The notes under the pieces are model-generated. The model was not told the origin of the DNA, did not search any database, and was given only the letters and a program-made list of their open reading frames with translations. Below are positions 1 through 9,475 of a DNA stretch of 35,237 bases, one piece after another. This DNA comes from a virus, in IMG/VR virus record IMGVR_UViG_3300035187_002201, positions 1 through 35,237 of that record; one strand, 5' to 3'. The position numbers and the translations under genes are program-made. Numbering within the stretch: position 1 is the first letter of the stretch; each line of letters opens with the position of its first letter.

Positions 1-1305
1 CTCGCAAATGCCATTGTTTTGCCCTTTTTGAGCTGTGATTCTAGCGTCTGCATCTGTATCAGTGTACTGTGTGATTGTGCTTGCGATTGTGCCTGTGGTG
101 ATAGAAATCCCTGTACCTGCACTAAAAGCACCTCTCGCAAGAGTATCGCTGAAATACTTATTTGTTGCACCTTCTGAGAGATCATCTGTATCAAAAGAAG
201 CAAGGGAAACAGTCGCATCGATACGATCTTGAGCATCACTATTTACAAAGCTGATGCCTGTATGACTACCATTTGCCAAGGCTGTGCCTGCTGCATCTCT
301 TGCCATCTCATCGGTATATGCACTTGGGATCGTTGGCAAATCTCTGAGCTCGCTATATGATCCACTGAATGATGTTGTCGCACCTGTGAGTAGGTTATAA
401 ACATATTTTGAGTTGCTTGTATATTGTGAAACGGTGTTATTCGCAAAAGCTGTACGACCTGCAAAGACAAGGCCAATTAAATTTGTTTGGCTTGCATTGA
501 TGCCATCGCAATCAGCTAAAATGCACTGAGTAGGAGTAGCAAGACTCGATGAAATCGCAACACCACCAAAAGAGCATCTATTAAAATAAATCGTGGCTGT
601 TACGGTGGATGCAATAGTCACAGCTCCAGCAAATTCGCAATCTTCAAAAGTGATAAAATTTGCAGTCGCATTTGTGATTGTTGTGGTGCCTAAAAATGAA
701 ACATCTTTAAAAATGTGTCTGCCTTGAGTACCATCAATCAAGGTGTTTCCCTCAATTTGTAGGCTTCTAATTCTGATTCTTGTACAGTCAACGCCGCTGA
801 TTGTCAGACCTCGACCACCAGCGAGCTCGCAAATATCACCAACACCACCAGCAGGTGGCAAGATTAAAAAATTGCTTTTTGTGAGTGATAAGGTTGATCC
901 ACCATATGATCCACTAGATACAAAAATAACATCACCTTGACCAAAAGAAGCATCATCATGAATAGCTTGAATGTCATTGACACCATCATTTACATAGAAA
1001 GAATTGCTGTAAAGCCTATTGGCTTCAAGTGATGCAATATCACTTTCAGCTGTATCGACTCGACCGTCTAGTGTGTTGATGTCGCTTTCAACTGTATCAA
1101 CTCGACCTTCAAGTGTTGTCAAGTCAGTATCTGTTGCCTTGGCATCAAGTGATGTTTGCAGCGTTGATGTCCAATATTGACGATTGGCATTTGAGCCTGC
1201 ATTGATGTTGTCGGTTGTCAAGACAACTACACCTGTTTGACCATTTACAGAATCAACAGCACCACCGCCGCCACCACTAACAGGAGGTTTGATAATAATA
1301 GCCAT
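1..1305 (-). CDS. tail fibre / receptor-binding protein with beta-solenoid domain (3' end outside window)
   Basis: An open frame runs from ATG at 1305 (preceded by AAAGG) to base 1 without a stop, so 435 residues are visible and the C terminus is missing. The N terminus has a Gly run (residues 11-15) and VNGQTGVVVL, common at the start of phage fibre proteins. Residues about 57-97 form a coiled coil with a repeated GRVDT-ESDI unit. Residues about 110-280 are short beta-prone rungs with repeated Cys, Asp and Asn (EDCEF, FNRCSF, ILADCD), like a right-handed beta-solenoid. Residues 373-391 (TDDLSEGATNKYFSDTLAR) match a motif recurrent in phage fibres. It is the last visible gene of the tail operon, as expected for a host-recognition protein. 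Depolymerase activity is possible but not shown. Confidence 0.8.
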   Translation of the reverse strand, partial: MAIIIKPPVSGGGGGAVDSVNGQTGVVVLTTDNINAGSNANRQYWTSTLQTSLDAKATDTDLTTLEGRVDTVESDINTLDGRVDTAESDIASLEANRLYSNSFYVNDGVNDIQAIHDDASFGQGDVIFVSSGSYGGSTLSLTKSNFLILPPAGGVGDICELAGGRGLTISGVDCTRIRIRSLQIEGNTLIDGTQGRHIFKDVSFLGTTTITNATANFITFEDCEFAGAVTIASTVTATIYFNRCSFGGVAISSSLATPTQCILADCDGINASQTNLIGLVFAGRTAFANNTVSQYTSNSKYVYNLLTGATTSFSGSYSELRDLPTIPSAYTDEMARDAAGTALANGSHTGISFVNSDAQDRIDATVSLASFDTDDLSEGATNKYFSDTLARGAFSAGTGISITTGTIASTITQYTDTDADARITAQKGQNNGICE

Positions 1306-1306
1306 G

Positions 1307-1687
1307 TTAAACAACCTTTCTATTGAATGCACAAATCAATTTTAGATCATCACCACTTGCACCCTTTTTATAGGCGATAGTTGTGATTGCTCCTCCTTTT
1401 GTACCACCGCATTGAATATCAATAGCACCACCAGCCAAAACAAAAATTTCATTTGTTGTACTATCTGATGAAGTAGTACGAGCACGAAGTTTAAAGAAGG
1501 CGGTTGATGATCCTGGATTATAGACGCTAATGTCACAAAAAGCGAGATCTGCATCAAGTGCTGATCCTGTTGTGCTATCAATGAAATCGCTTGAGTTTAG
1601 ATCAGTCCAATCGGTGGATGAGTTGGATGCAGTACTTTTGCAAGCGATAAATTCACCTGTTTGAATTTGGTATTGGAGACGATTCAT
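1307..1687 (-). CDS. small predicted beta-rich virion protein, unknown function
   Basis: A 126-residue protein starting at ATG 1687 with AAGG just upstream. Its ATG overlaps the stop of the preceding 53-codon gene (ATGA), and it ends one base before the tail fibre ATG, so it is translationally coupled inside the tail operon. The sequence is rich in Ser, Thr, Gly and Ala with alternating hydrophobic residues (FFKLRARTTS, EIFVLAGGAIDIQ), suggesting a beta-sandwich. No catalytic motif, signal peptide or membrane segment is seen. Position between the tail-tip protein and the fibre suggests a fibre-attachment or accessory virion protein; this is inferred from position only. Confidence 0.7.
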   Translation of the reverse strand: MNRLQYQIQTGEFIACKSTASNSSTDWTDLNSSDFIDSTTGSALDADLAFCDISVYNPGSSTAFFKLRARTTSSDSTTNEIFVLAGGAIDIQCGGTKGGAITTIAYKKGASGDDLKLICAFNRKVV

Positions 1688-1845
1688 TTTGCCTTCTTTA
1701 TGATGATAGGTTGATCTTCGATGACAACGATTTTTTTAGTAGTCTTTTTATTGTCATCTTTTTGCTCTAAAATAGCAATTCTCTCTTCTAGTCTCTCGAT
1801 GAGATCGGCAAGATATCGCATAGTCAATTGTGTTTTTTCACTCAT
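1684..1845 (-). CDS. 53-residue coiled-coil protein, unknown function
   Basis: A short gene with ATG at 1845 and TGA at 1684-1686. AGGAG lies eight bases upstream of the ATG, a stronger ribosome site than most neighbours have. It overlaps the end of the 879-residue tail protein by 8 bases and the start of the next gene by 4 (ATGA), the same coupling seen along the operon. Residues about 8-30 (MRYLADLIERLEERIAILEQ) form an amphipathic heptad helix, and the tail is Lys-rich (DDNKKTTKK, IIIKKAK). Its size and coiled coil would suit a small virion linker or trimerisation helper; function is unknown. Confidence 0.65.
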   Translation of the reverse strand: MSEKTQLTMRYLADLIERLEERIAILEQKDDNKKTTKKIVVIEDQPIIIKKAK

Positions 1846-4477
1846 AGATAAAACTCCTATCTATATAAGCTCTTTTAGTGTGATGAGATTGAGCATTTAA
1901 GTATGTTGTAGGTTGGATGATGCCACCTGCTGACATGCCATGAGTAGCAGTAAAGGTGATTTGATTTCCACTGATAGATGCAATGGTCTTTGTCAAGGTG
2001 GTTGCTTCTGATCCTTGTAAAACATAATCAACGATATCGCCAACCTTAAAATAATTGATATCAGCATCTGAGTAAAAATCAGCTTCAATCTCAATTGTGG
2101 TTGTATTGATGATTGTAGCAATCTTTGCTGATGCATTCCAAGATGGAGAAGAATCGCCCAAGTGAATAAGCTTTAATTCAGTACCTTCTCCCATAAGATC
2201 GATGCTGATCGATTGCACCATAGCGATCTTATTTGATACTCCATAAGCATCAGTATAACCCTTGAGAAAATCGCTACTGATTTTTAGATATGATCCAACA
2301 TCTAAAGCAAGGCCTTTGCCTGTACCTATGGAAAGATGCCACATTCTGACGGCTTGACCATACAATCTGAAAAGCCTTGCATAGGTAGGCAAAAAGTTTT
2401 CTAAGAAATCGCTTGCATTTGTGCCGCCTAAAATGTCGCTAGTGATGCCATATAAATCAAGCTCCATCGATTTGGTTTCACCTGCTAGTCGATTGATCGC
2501 ATCGTAGTTATTAACGATTCTAGTTGTTGGCTCTTCTTGATGCATGTCATATCTAAATTTGAATTGAGTTACGATATCCTCGAAGTTTGACCAATATGGA
2601 GGCTTGCTTGCTAGGAAATCGCTATCTGATAAAGCCGTTTGATCTTCATCGGCTTCATGCCCCAAAAGCACCAAAGAGATGCGAGGATTAAAGCTATCTC
2701 TATTCATGACAATACATGCACCCATCGTTTTAAGCATTGGATCAAGTATTTCTCTTAAAGTGAGTTCATCAGCAGGTAGCGAGAACATCCAGTCAGTGAT
2801 CCCACTAGCACTATTCAAGCTCAAAAATGATTGCTCATCAATCATGCTTGAGTTCAAATTGCATCCAGTTAATTGCAAGTCGTAAGTTCCATTGATTGCA
2901 CCACCTCCACCACTTTCTAAGAGTTGTAAAATAACTTCACCAGCTGGTCGTCTAGTGATGATCAATCCCTTTGAAATCTCTATTGGAGAGCCTTCACCAA
3001 GCCAATCGCCAAAAGGTGGCAACCTTCTATTTTCTGAGATGTTCATATCAAGATGCAAGAGATATGCACCGCCTAAATCTTCTTCATGTGTAGCTAGTGC
3101 ATTAACTACATCTTCTCCAATTTTTATTTGTATTGCATAGAGATTGCCATCAGCTTCAGTTGGCAAGCCTAAAGAGTCTTGTACTAAAATATAAGGTTCA
3201 TCTCTATCTCTCCAACCTAAAGCAAATCCTCGAATATCATAGAACACTGGATCACCTCCACCACCAGTGCCGGGAAAGCTTGTTACTGTAAATTTCAATC
3301 CTAAATCAACTTGATAAGGCCTGTTGTCTTGCATCTCTAGGATTGGAGCTAAAGATCCTAAAAAGCTGATGCCATATGAAATACATTGTGGATCAGGTGC
3401 GACATATAGCAATGGAACATCAAATGAATATTCTTCATTGCTTGCTTGTTTAAGAAGATCGGAGCTATCTGAAAACACCATATCATCATCAGCATCAATT
3501 CCATTTATTCTTAAAATATATCTTCCCATTCGCTTAAAAATGCTAAATGCCCCAACTCGTCCAACAGTAAGCTTAAAATGATCATTCAATATGCTGATGA
3601 CTTCATCATGTGTTTTTAGACCTGGATCAATGGTTAAATATGGCAAAAATCCAATAGCATGAAATTCTGGCCTCATAAATTTTAAAGGCGATAGCTGATT
3701 TCTGATATCTCCATAATAATGGACGCCTTGAGCCAATCTAGTTTTCTGAGTACCTGAAGAGACCTTATTGTCAAGCATGGCAGTCATAGGCAAGATTGAA
3801 ATAGTAACTGAGTTTAAGCCTTCAATCGTTGGAGAGCTTTCTATGATGCCTTGAAAAATGATCTGATTGTCCCAAGTGTTGCCGTTCTGATCAACTGAGC
3901 AAGCATAGATTTTTGCTTGCCTACCTCTCCAAGATACTAGCTCACTTGAGACGATAGGCGTATCAGTACCGCCCAAATAAATCTGATGTTGTTGTCTAAA
4001 CCCCAATCGGTGACTAGTTGTTATCGTATAGATGCCACCGCTTTCAGATTGAGAAGTACAATAAAAACTCTCTGATCCAATATGCAAAAGATGAGGATAA
4101 CTTACTGATGGATTGCTATCAACTACTAAATCAGGCGTATTATCTGAGCGTAAAACATTTGCAACAAGTTGACCATTCCAAATAGAGCTTGATCTTGATA
4201 GACGGCTAAAAATAACATGTGGATCAATGCTTGACCCTCTCATCCTATCCATAGCTAAAGAGATTGAGATTGGTTGATATGTGGCAACGCCTCCACTCGG
4301 TTCTATTTCCGCTTGATATGGAGTGATTGACTGGATGCAATCTAAATCAATATATGAGAGATCATAAAGGGATGATGCTGTGAATGGATTTGCTCCCATA
4401 TAAAAGCGAGTCATTAAGCCTTGTATCTCCAAGCCAAAGACGCGATAACCTTGATCATCTTGCAATTTAAAAGCCAT
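1838..4477 (-). CDS. large tail-tip / central hub protein
   Basis: An 879-residue protein, the largest in the tail block, placed after the tape measure and three smaller tail-tip genes and before the fibre. That is where siphoviruses encode the central hub or tail-associated protein (lambda J or Tal position). It is beta-rich. It has a hub-like middle section, HDEVISILNDHFKLTV and later LREILDPMLKTMGACIVMN (near residues 590-610), recalling the repeated loading domains of tail-hub proteins. The C terminus has a short repeated beta unit (TTTIEIEADFYSD, ITFTATHGMSAGGI). No peptidase or lysozyme motif was recognised. ATG at 4477 overlaps the preceding stop (TAATG). The hub assignment rests on size, position and these weak resemblances. 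Confidence 0.6.
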   Translation of the reverse strand: MAFKLQDDQGYRVFGLEIQGLMTRFYMGANPFTASSLYDLSYIDLDCIQSITPYQAEIEPSGGVATYQPISISLAMDRMRGSSIDPHVIFSRLSRSSSIWNGQLVANVLRSDNTPDLVVDSNPSVSYPHLLHIGSESFYCTSQSESGGIYTITTSHRLGFRQQHQIYLGGTDTPIVSSELVSWRGRQAKIYACSVDQNGNTWDNQIIFQGIIESSPTIEGLNSVTISILPMTAMLDNKVSSGTQKTRLAQGVHYYGDIRNQLSPLKFMRPEFHAIGFLPYLTIDPGLKTHDEVISILNDHFKLTVGRVGAFSIFKRMGRYILRINGIDADDDMVFSDSSDLLKQASNEEYSFDVPLLYVAPDPQCISYGISFLGSLAPILEMQDNRPYQVDLGLKFTVTSFPGTGGGGDPVFYDIRGFALGWRDRDEPYILVQDSLGLPTEADGNLYAIQIKIGEDVVNALATHEEDLGGAYLLHLDMNISENRRLPPFGDWLGEGSPIEISKGLIITRRPAGEVILQLLESGGGGAINGTYDLQLTGCNLNSSMIDEQSFLSLNSASGITDWMFSLPADELTLREILDPMLKTMGACIVMNRDSFNPRISLVLLGHEADEDQTALSDSDFLASKPPYWSNFEDIVTQFKFRYDMHQEEPTTRIVNNYDAINRLAGETKSMELDLYGITSDILGGTNASDFLENFLPTYARLFRLYGQAVRMWHLSIGTGKGLALDVGSYLKISSDFLKGYTDAYGVSNKIAMVQSISIDLMGEGTELKLIHLGDSSPSWNASAKIATIINTTTIEIEADFYSDADINYFKVGDIVDYVLQGSEATTLTKTIASISGNQITFTATHGMSAGGIIQPTTYLNAQSHHTKRAYIDRSFIYE

Positions 4478-5094
4478 TATACTTGCTCCTTGTAAAGCTC
4501 ATAAGATCCTATCATATCCAGCTTGCAATCAACACAATCGATTTTCAAAGCAAGCAAATTGCCACGATATGTACTAGGTAAATAAAGAGGCCTTGCGAAG
4601 TTGGTTTGAATCGATGATGTGCCTGTTGTATCAGATGAGCTTGAGACAATAGCTGACTTGAAATCAGCTAAAATAACAAGCTCTCCATTCGTATCTGATA
4701 GAACACATCCATTATCTATTATATCTTGCGTTGTGGTTGGATTTCTCACAAGTGAAACGGTGATAGATATAGGATCATCACTAGATGCATATTTGAAAAC
4801 AAAGCCAATGTACTCGCAATTCTTTGATGACTGATGCAAGTGAATGTATGTTTGATTGCCCTTTGGGATATGTCTTAAATTAGTTATATCTGTAATAGCA
4901 TGCGATTGGTTATAATTCCAAGAGTTTGGATTATCTCTTGATGTGTAGGCTATTGCTGATTTTCTACCTTTGGCAAATGCTAGATGATTTAAAGCATTTG
5001 CTATTTGTGAGATTGTAGCACCAAGCACAGGCTGAGAGATTGAAACCTCTTGATCTAGTGGAGCTTGTCTAGTTGTTTGAGAGATAAAAGCCAT
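4477..5094 (-). CDS. tail-tip region structural protein, unknown
   Basis: The chosen start is ATG at 5094 (MAFISQ), giving 205 residues. It overlaps the previous stop as TGATG and has a G-run (GGGGGG) just upstream. A TTG start 12 bases earlier is open but less likely. The next gene downstream starts with the similar MAFKLQ. The protein looks beta-rich (YIHLHQSSKNCEYIGFVFKY, ITVSLVRNP, LALKIDCVDCKLDMIGSYEL), as a galectin or jelly-roll module of a tail tip would. No enzyme motif or transmembrane segment is visible. Function is inferred only from its place between tape measure and hub. Confidence 0.6.
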   Translation of the reverse strand: MAFISQTTRQAPLDQEVSISQPVLGATISQIANALNHLAFAKGRKSAIAYTSRDNPNSWNYNQSHAITDITNLRHIPKGNQTYIHLHQSSKNCEYIGFVFKYASSDDPISITVSLVRNPTTTQDIIDNGCVLSDTNGELVILADFKSAIVSSSSDTTGTSSIQTNFARPLYLPSTYRGNLLALKIDCVDCKLDMIGSYELYKEQV

Positions 5095-6167
5095 CACGCC
5101 CCCCAAAGAGAAATAGATTGAATTGGAGATGATATTAAGGTTGGATCAAGTGGATCACCTGAGAGCAAGGGATTGATTCTAAGTGGTCTTAATCGATATG
5201 TTAAATTAACTAAGAAAGCATCAAAACTTGATGGATATTTAGTCAAGATTGAAATCCACTTGCCCGTCTCTCCAGCATCAACAACAATCTTATTTGACCA
5301 TAGATAAAACTCATAATCATAGGCTGATGGATTGATAACATACATGTTAATCACAAGGTTTAAATTCAATGTGATTGCTCCCTCCCATTGTGGAAGATTG
5401 GGAGTCATTGCGATCAGGTCTTGATAAGAGAATGTCTTTTGAGGATGAATTGATCCACCGTTAAATGTGTTAGTTGTGCCTCCATCAGCATTTACATCAA
5501 TCGCTGATGCTGTGAATAACATTCTAGGCCTCTTTTGCAATAGCCTAAGATTGCTCAATAGTTGCCTACCTTTTGCAGACGATAAAGGTTTGTCACTTAT
5601 AAAAGCATCATCACCTATTGGGTAAAAATAGCCAGCTCCATTTGGTTGATATACAGCACCATCTGAAACAGACGATAAAGGCAAAGCTTCAACGCAAATA
5701 GAATTTACTTGTAAATGTCCTTGTACCGTCATTTGCACAAGCATGTATGAAGTTGAATTGCTGATGCTTGCGAATGTGATTGATCCTTGATAATAGGCCG
5801 TCGTGCTAGGAGTTAAATTAAGAGTTAATGTAGCCGTTGACGCCCCCGCCGTTATCGTAACATAAACATAATTTGAGCCAGTGTGAGCTTGTGCATTGAC
5901 TGTGATTTGAAAAACTTTGTGAGCGGTGCTGATAGTTGGCATCCTCCAATAACAAGCTATTTTAGCATTTTGATTGCCTGGATTATAATACAAAATCCCA
6001 TCATCAAACTTTTGCTCAATCATCACCCCTGCACCATAATGAGCATGAAGATAATTTTGCATCTTGCCAATGTTGACAAGTGCATCAGCATCATTTGAAA
6101 TCTCTTTCCCTGAAACATAGAGAAATGGATCAAGCGAAACAATGGGATTTAAAATAGAGTTAGTCAT
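5094..6167 (-). CDS. tail-tip region structural protein, unknown
   Basis: 357 residues from ATG at 6167, which has GGAG eight bases upstream and overlaps the preceding gene by 8 bases. An upstream ATG at 6215 would overlap by 56 bases and lacks a ribosome site. The middle (about residues 75-160) is a Thr/Ser/Ala-rich run of alternating hydrophobics (VFQITVNAQAHTGSNYVYVT, TLTLNLTPSTTAYY), typical of a beta-sandwich or carbohydrate-binding-like module. The C terminus is Pro/Leu-rich (RLRPLRINPLLSGDPLDPT). It belongs to the tail-tip gene group; a distal tail or upper-baseplate role is possible but unproven. Confidence 0.6.
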   Translation of the reverse strand: MTNSILNPIVSLDPFLYVSGKEISNDADALVNIGKMQNYLHAHYGAGVMIEQKFDDGILYYNPGNQNAKIACYWRMPTISTAHKVFQITVNAQAHTGSNYVYVTITAGASTATLTLNLTPSTTAYYQGSITFASISNSTSYMLVQMTVQGHLQVNSICVEALPLSSVSDGAVYQPNGAGYFYPIGDDAFISDKPLSSAKGRQLLSNLRLLQKRPRMLFTASAIDVNADGGTTNTFNGGSIHPQKTFSYQDLIAMTPNLPQWEGAITLNLNLVINMYVINPSAYDYEFYLWSNKIVVDAGETGKWISILTKYPSSFDAFLVNLTYRLRPLRINPLLSGDPLDPTLISSPIQSISLWGA

Positions 6168-7341
6168 GCTCGATCTCCATAGTGATTGGTACTCTTCTTC
6201 TGATAACTCCATCATAAGCGAGATCTGCTGATATGTCTGTTATAGTGCCAACGATAACCCCTTGATCGCCGTTATTTTCACTTGTATGAGTGAGAGAATA
6301 AGCAGGATTTGATGAGGTGATATCATTCGTTATCCTTGCTAGTCTAGGATCTCCAACGCCTTGAATGAAATTGATCTTTGCTCCCTTGTAAAAGTAAGCT
6401 CCTAAAGTATCGCTAAAAAATCGATAGTCATTCTGAATATCAGCATAAGCATCTAAATGGAAAGTCAATCGAGATTTAACATAATTGCCTATGAAGTTGG
6501 ATGTAAAGCCACCGCCTATTTTCCGTTGATATTCACTCACTCGATCGTATGCTATATGATGATCTTGAAATGGTCTTGATGGATATAAGACGCCTGGCAT
6601 CACATGATCAGCGATCAATGCTTTTCTTCCATAGAGAGAAACCCATTGCTCATTTCCACTAAATCCAAGCCTATCTCTGAAATCTGTATCAACCCATGAG
6701 AATGATGGATTGGTAAAGGTTGACATTCTCACCACATGCCCATCATCTCTCAAAATCCATTGATGAGCTTGTGCAAAATAAAATTCATCCCTTGATTGTA
6801 GGCAATATTGACCATTGCCCGATCTGATCGATAAGAGAGAAACCATATCTTGAGCAAGTGGAAAATTTGGATATAAGAATGGAGATGCTACACCTGATTC
6901 GGTATAGCTGATTTTTCCATAGTTTGAATTGCCACTTTGCCAAAAAATTAAGTTGCCTCGTTGCCAGTCATTGGGAAACACAGCAGGCGATTCATACATT
7001 TCAAGATAATCATTATCTAACCCCCAAATCTCACCACCGCCCGCATTTGTGTTGATGTCCATTGTATGCAATGGAGAAACAGCCCAATTAATACGATCTT
7101 GCTTATCAATGGAAATCGTCCATGTTGAGCCTGATATGTCAGCTTCTAAGTCATGTTTGAGAGAATAGCTTGAGCTCATCCCTTGACCGTTTAGAAACTG
7201 AATAGGATTATCAAACACGATCTGAGATGCTGATGGCAAGCTGATGTCTTGTCCTTCCGTTGTGTACAATGTACTTGTGAAAGGCCTTGCATCAAAATCA
7301 GTCATCAATGCAAAATTTGGAGCAAATTCATTTCTAGGCAT
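6160..7341 (-). CDS. tail protein downstream of the tape measure (possible distal-tail-like protein)
   Basis: 393 residues from ATG 7341, overlapping the end of the tape measure gene by 8 bases. This is the slot where siphoviruses carry the distal tail protein or lambda M/L-type tip proteins. It is rich in aromatic and Asp/Asn residues (WQRGNLIFWQSGNSNYGKIS, FRDRLGFSGNEQWVSLYGRK) and predicted beta-rich, with no transmembrane or enzymatic motif. DFRDRLGFSG resembles short motifs I associate with phage tail proteins, but I cannot confirm a family. The role is from position. Confidence 0.55.
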   Translation of the reverse strand: MPRNEFAPNFALMTDFDARPFTSTLYTTEGQDISLPSASQIVFDNPIQFLNGQGMSSSYSLKHDLEADISGSTWTISIDKQDRINWAVSPLHTMDINTNAGGGEIWGLDNDYLEMYESPAVFPNDWQRGNLIFWQSGNSNYGKISYTESGVASPFLYPNFPLAQDMVSLLSIRSGNGQYCLQSRDEFYFAQAHQWILRDDGHVVRMSTFTNPSFSWVDTDFRDRLGFSGNEQWVSLYGRKALIADHVMPGVLYPSRPFQDHHIAYDRVSEYQRKIGGGFTSNFIGNYVKSRLTFHLDAYADIQNDYRFFSDTLGAYFYKGAKINFIQGVGDPRLARITNDITSSNPAYSLTHTSENNGDQGVIVGTITDISADLAYDGVIRRRVPITMEIEHD

Positions 7342-9475
7342 TTAATCTTACCATCCCTCTGTTTGAGTTATTGATTTGTCTTACAATACGATCAGCAAAT
7401 GCTCTTTCAGCGGCCGCCTTTGTATCATAGATGACTGATCCACCGAAGTTAATATTAAAAACCATTGGCTCGGATTTACTTGCTTCTGGTCTAGTCGGTG
7501 CTTGTGCTTGTGCCAAACCAGTCGGTGAAACACTAGCTGAAGATCCACCACCTCCACCGCCTCCCATAGCTTTTGATGAAACCCCAGCAATAGCACCAAC
7601 CCCAGCAAATAAAGCGGCTGATTGAAAATATTGACTAGCAGAAACACCACCGACAGGCCCCAAAGCTAAAGCTGAAAAACCCATAGCGGTTGCAAAGATT
7701 GATCTTGCGATTGCCTCTTGTGCTAAGCCTTCAAGTGTTGCCTTGATTGCTTCCTCCATTGATTGAGCCCCCATAATTGCACCAGCAACAGATGCAGCAA
7801 ATGCTTGAGTTGTAGCCGTTGCCATTTCACCCATTTGAGATGATGCATAACTCTCAATTTTAACTCGTTGATTTGCATATCTCTTTTGAATTTCAGCTTT
7901 AGCAAGTTCATTATCCTCAACGGATCTCAATTCAATCTCTTGATTTTTTGCCAATAGATCAAGTTGTTTTTTGTATTCATCTTTGCCAGCCTCAATATCT
8001 AAGATTGCAATCTTATCCCTTAATTCTTGTTGCTTTTGTTGATATTGTATGCTTGCTTGATATGTTGCCTCTTCGTGTGCTATTTGTTGATTGATTAAAT
8101 CTTGATTGATCCTTGCTTGCTCTGAGATTTTAGCTTGCTCTTGTGCAAGTTGTTGATCATTTATCCCTTGAATTGCTAGTTGATATTGTTTTTCAGCAAT
8201 TAACAATTGATTTTTATTATTTTTATTTAATTGTTGAGCCGTCTTGTAGTTGTTTTGAGCAAGTGCTATTTGCTCATCAAGGCCTGATTTGGTTAATTGA
8301 ATTTCAAGTGCATTGATCTGAGATTGCTCAGATATGATTTGCATTTGCCTTGCCTTGAAAGCATCTGATCTTGCTTTTTGCTCACTCTTTAAACGATCAG
8401 CTTCAGCTTGTTTGATTTGCTCGATTTCTTGCTGATTTTTGATCTCTTTGAGTTGGAGTAAGTCGCTTGATTGTCTAGCCTTGTTTTCTTCCTCAATGAC
8501 TTTAGTCAGTGCTTGAATCTCTTTGGTTGTCTTGCCATGTTGATCAGCCAATCTTTTCTCAATGCTCAAATCTCTCTCTTTTTGCAAGATCGATTTTTCA
8601 TAGGCTGATAAGGTGGAGGTATTGAGTAAAAGATCGCTATATTCTTTTTGAATTTCTAACTGTGCTTTGAGTGCATCTGTTGCCTCTTGCTCAGTCATCG
8701 CTAAATCTCTTTGATACTCTTGAGCCTTTTGTATAGCTGGCAATGCAATCTCATAACCTTTAGTCAATTCATCTTGAGCCTTAGCAACGGCTTTATCAGC
8801 TTCTGCAAGTCGCATCTGAGAGGCTATTAAATATTCATCAGATTTCAGTCGTTCATTCGTTTGAGATGCATATCTTCGTTGTTCATCAGCAAGCATCTTT
8901 TGAGCCTTAATTTGCTCGGTATAAACCTTTGTCAAGCCTGCATTCTTCTCATTCAAAATCTCAAGTTTTAATCTTGCCTCTGAGTTTAGAGAAATAAGAT
9001 CTTTTAGCTGATCATTGGTTGGCTTGATACCTTTATCAGCAAGTTCTTCCATCTTAGCGGTAAGATCACTAGCCGCCGCCGTTACTGCTGCTTCAATTTG
9101 CTCAGCTTCTTTGGCCGCTCCACTAAATTGATTAAATGCTTCTATTGCCAAAGCTAAAGCTCCAGCTATTGCTGAAATAGGTCCAAGCATTCCCATAAAT
9201 GCAACTATTCCACTTTTGCCACCATTTTCTAAGACTTCACCCATTGCACCAAAGCCGTCAACTAAGCCACCAACAGACTCGCCAAGAGAATTGAAAGCTT
9301 CACCCATGACGCCGCCTTGTGCTGCTACGATTGCACCAACACCTTTAAAAGACTCTCCAACCCCCTTAACTGATTCGCCTATCTCAGATGCTGATCCTTG
9401 CACCTTCTCAAGGTTTTTCTGTGCTTGTTGGACGCCTTCAACCTCAACATCAATCACAACTCTATTTTCTGCCAT
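7334..9475 (-). CDS. tail tape measure protein
   Basis: 713 residues from ATG 9475 (MAENRV); a GTG 12 bases earlier is open but has a weaker ribosome site. The sequence has the tape-measure pattern: a Gly/Val/Ala-rich N-terminal section with a hydrophobic segment (about residues 80-115), a very long Gln/Glu/Lys/Ala helical middle (about 120-560) with continuous heptads, then two hydrophobic stretches near 570-640, a Gly run and a C-terminal end (FNINFGGSVIYDTKAAAERA). It follows the G/GT chaperone genes and overlaps GT by 14 bases, the standard order. Length sets tail length; at about 0.15 nm per residue it would suit a tail near 100 nm. Confidence 0.9.
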   Translation of the reverse strand: MAENRVVIDVEVEGVQQAQKNLEKVQGSASEIGESVKGVGESFKGVGAIVAAQGGVMGEAFNSLGESVGGLVDGFGAMGEVLENGGKSGIVAFMGMLGPISAIAGALALAIEAFNQFSGAAKEAEQIEAAVTAAASDLTAKMEELADKGIKPTNDQLKDLISLNSEARLKLEILNEKNAGLTKVYTEQIKAQKMLADEQRRYASQTNERLKSDEYLIASQMRLAEADKAVAKAQDELTKGYEIALPAIQKAQEYQRDLAMTEQEATDALKAQLEIQKEYSDLLLNTSTLSAYEKSILQKERDLSIEKRLADQHGKTTKEIQALTKVIEEENKARQSSDLLQLKEIKNQQEIEQIKQAEADRLKSEQKARSDAFKARQMQIISEQSQINALEIQLTKSGLDEQIALAQNNYKTAQQLNKNNKNQLLIAEKQYQLAIQGINDQQLAQEQAKISEQARINQDLINQQIAHEEATYQASIQYQQKQQELRDKIAILDIEAGKDEYKKQLDLLAKNQEIELRSVEDNELAKAEIQKRYANQRVKIESYASSQMGEMATATTQAFAASVAGAIMGAQSMEEAIKATLEGLAQEAIARSIFATAMGFSALALGPVGGVSASQYFQSAALFAGVGAIAGVSSKAMGGGGGGGSSASVSPTGLAQAQAPTRPEASKSEPMVFNINFGGSVIYDTKAAAERAFADRIVRQINNSNRGMVRLNA

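Noticed and set aside
2679-3581. Plus-strand open frames opposite the large tail-tip gene
   Set aside because: They are the complement of a long conserved-looking coding frame, Ser/Pro-rich in a way typical of antisense translation, and have no ribosome sites.
5095-5106. Upstream TTG, GTG or ATG starts for several tail genes (5106, 6215, 9487, 12165)
   Set aside because: In each case an ATG slightly downstream has the better ribosome site and a natural short overlap with the previous gene.
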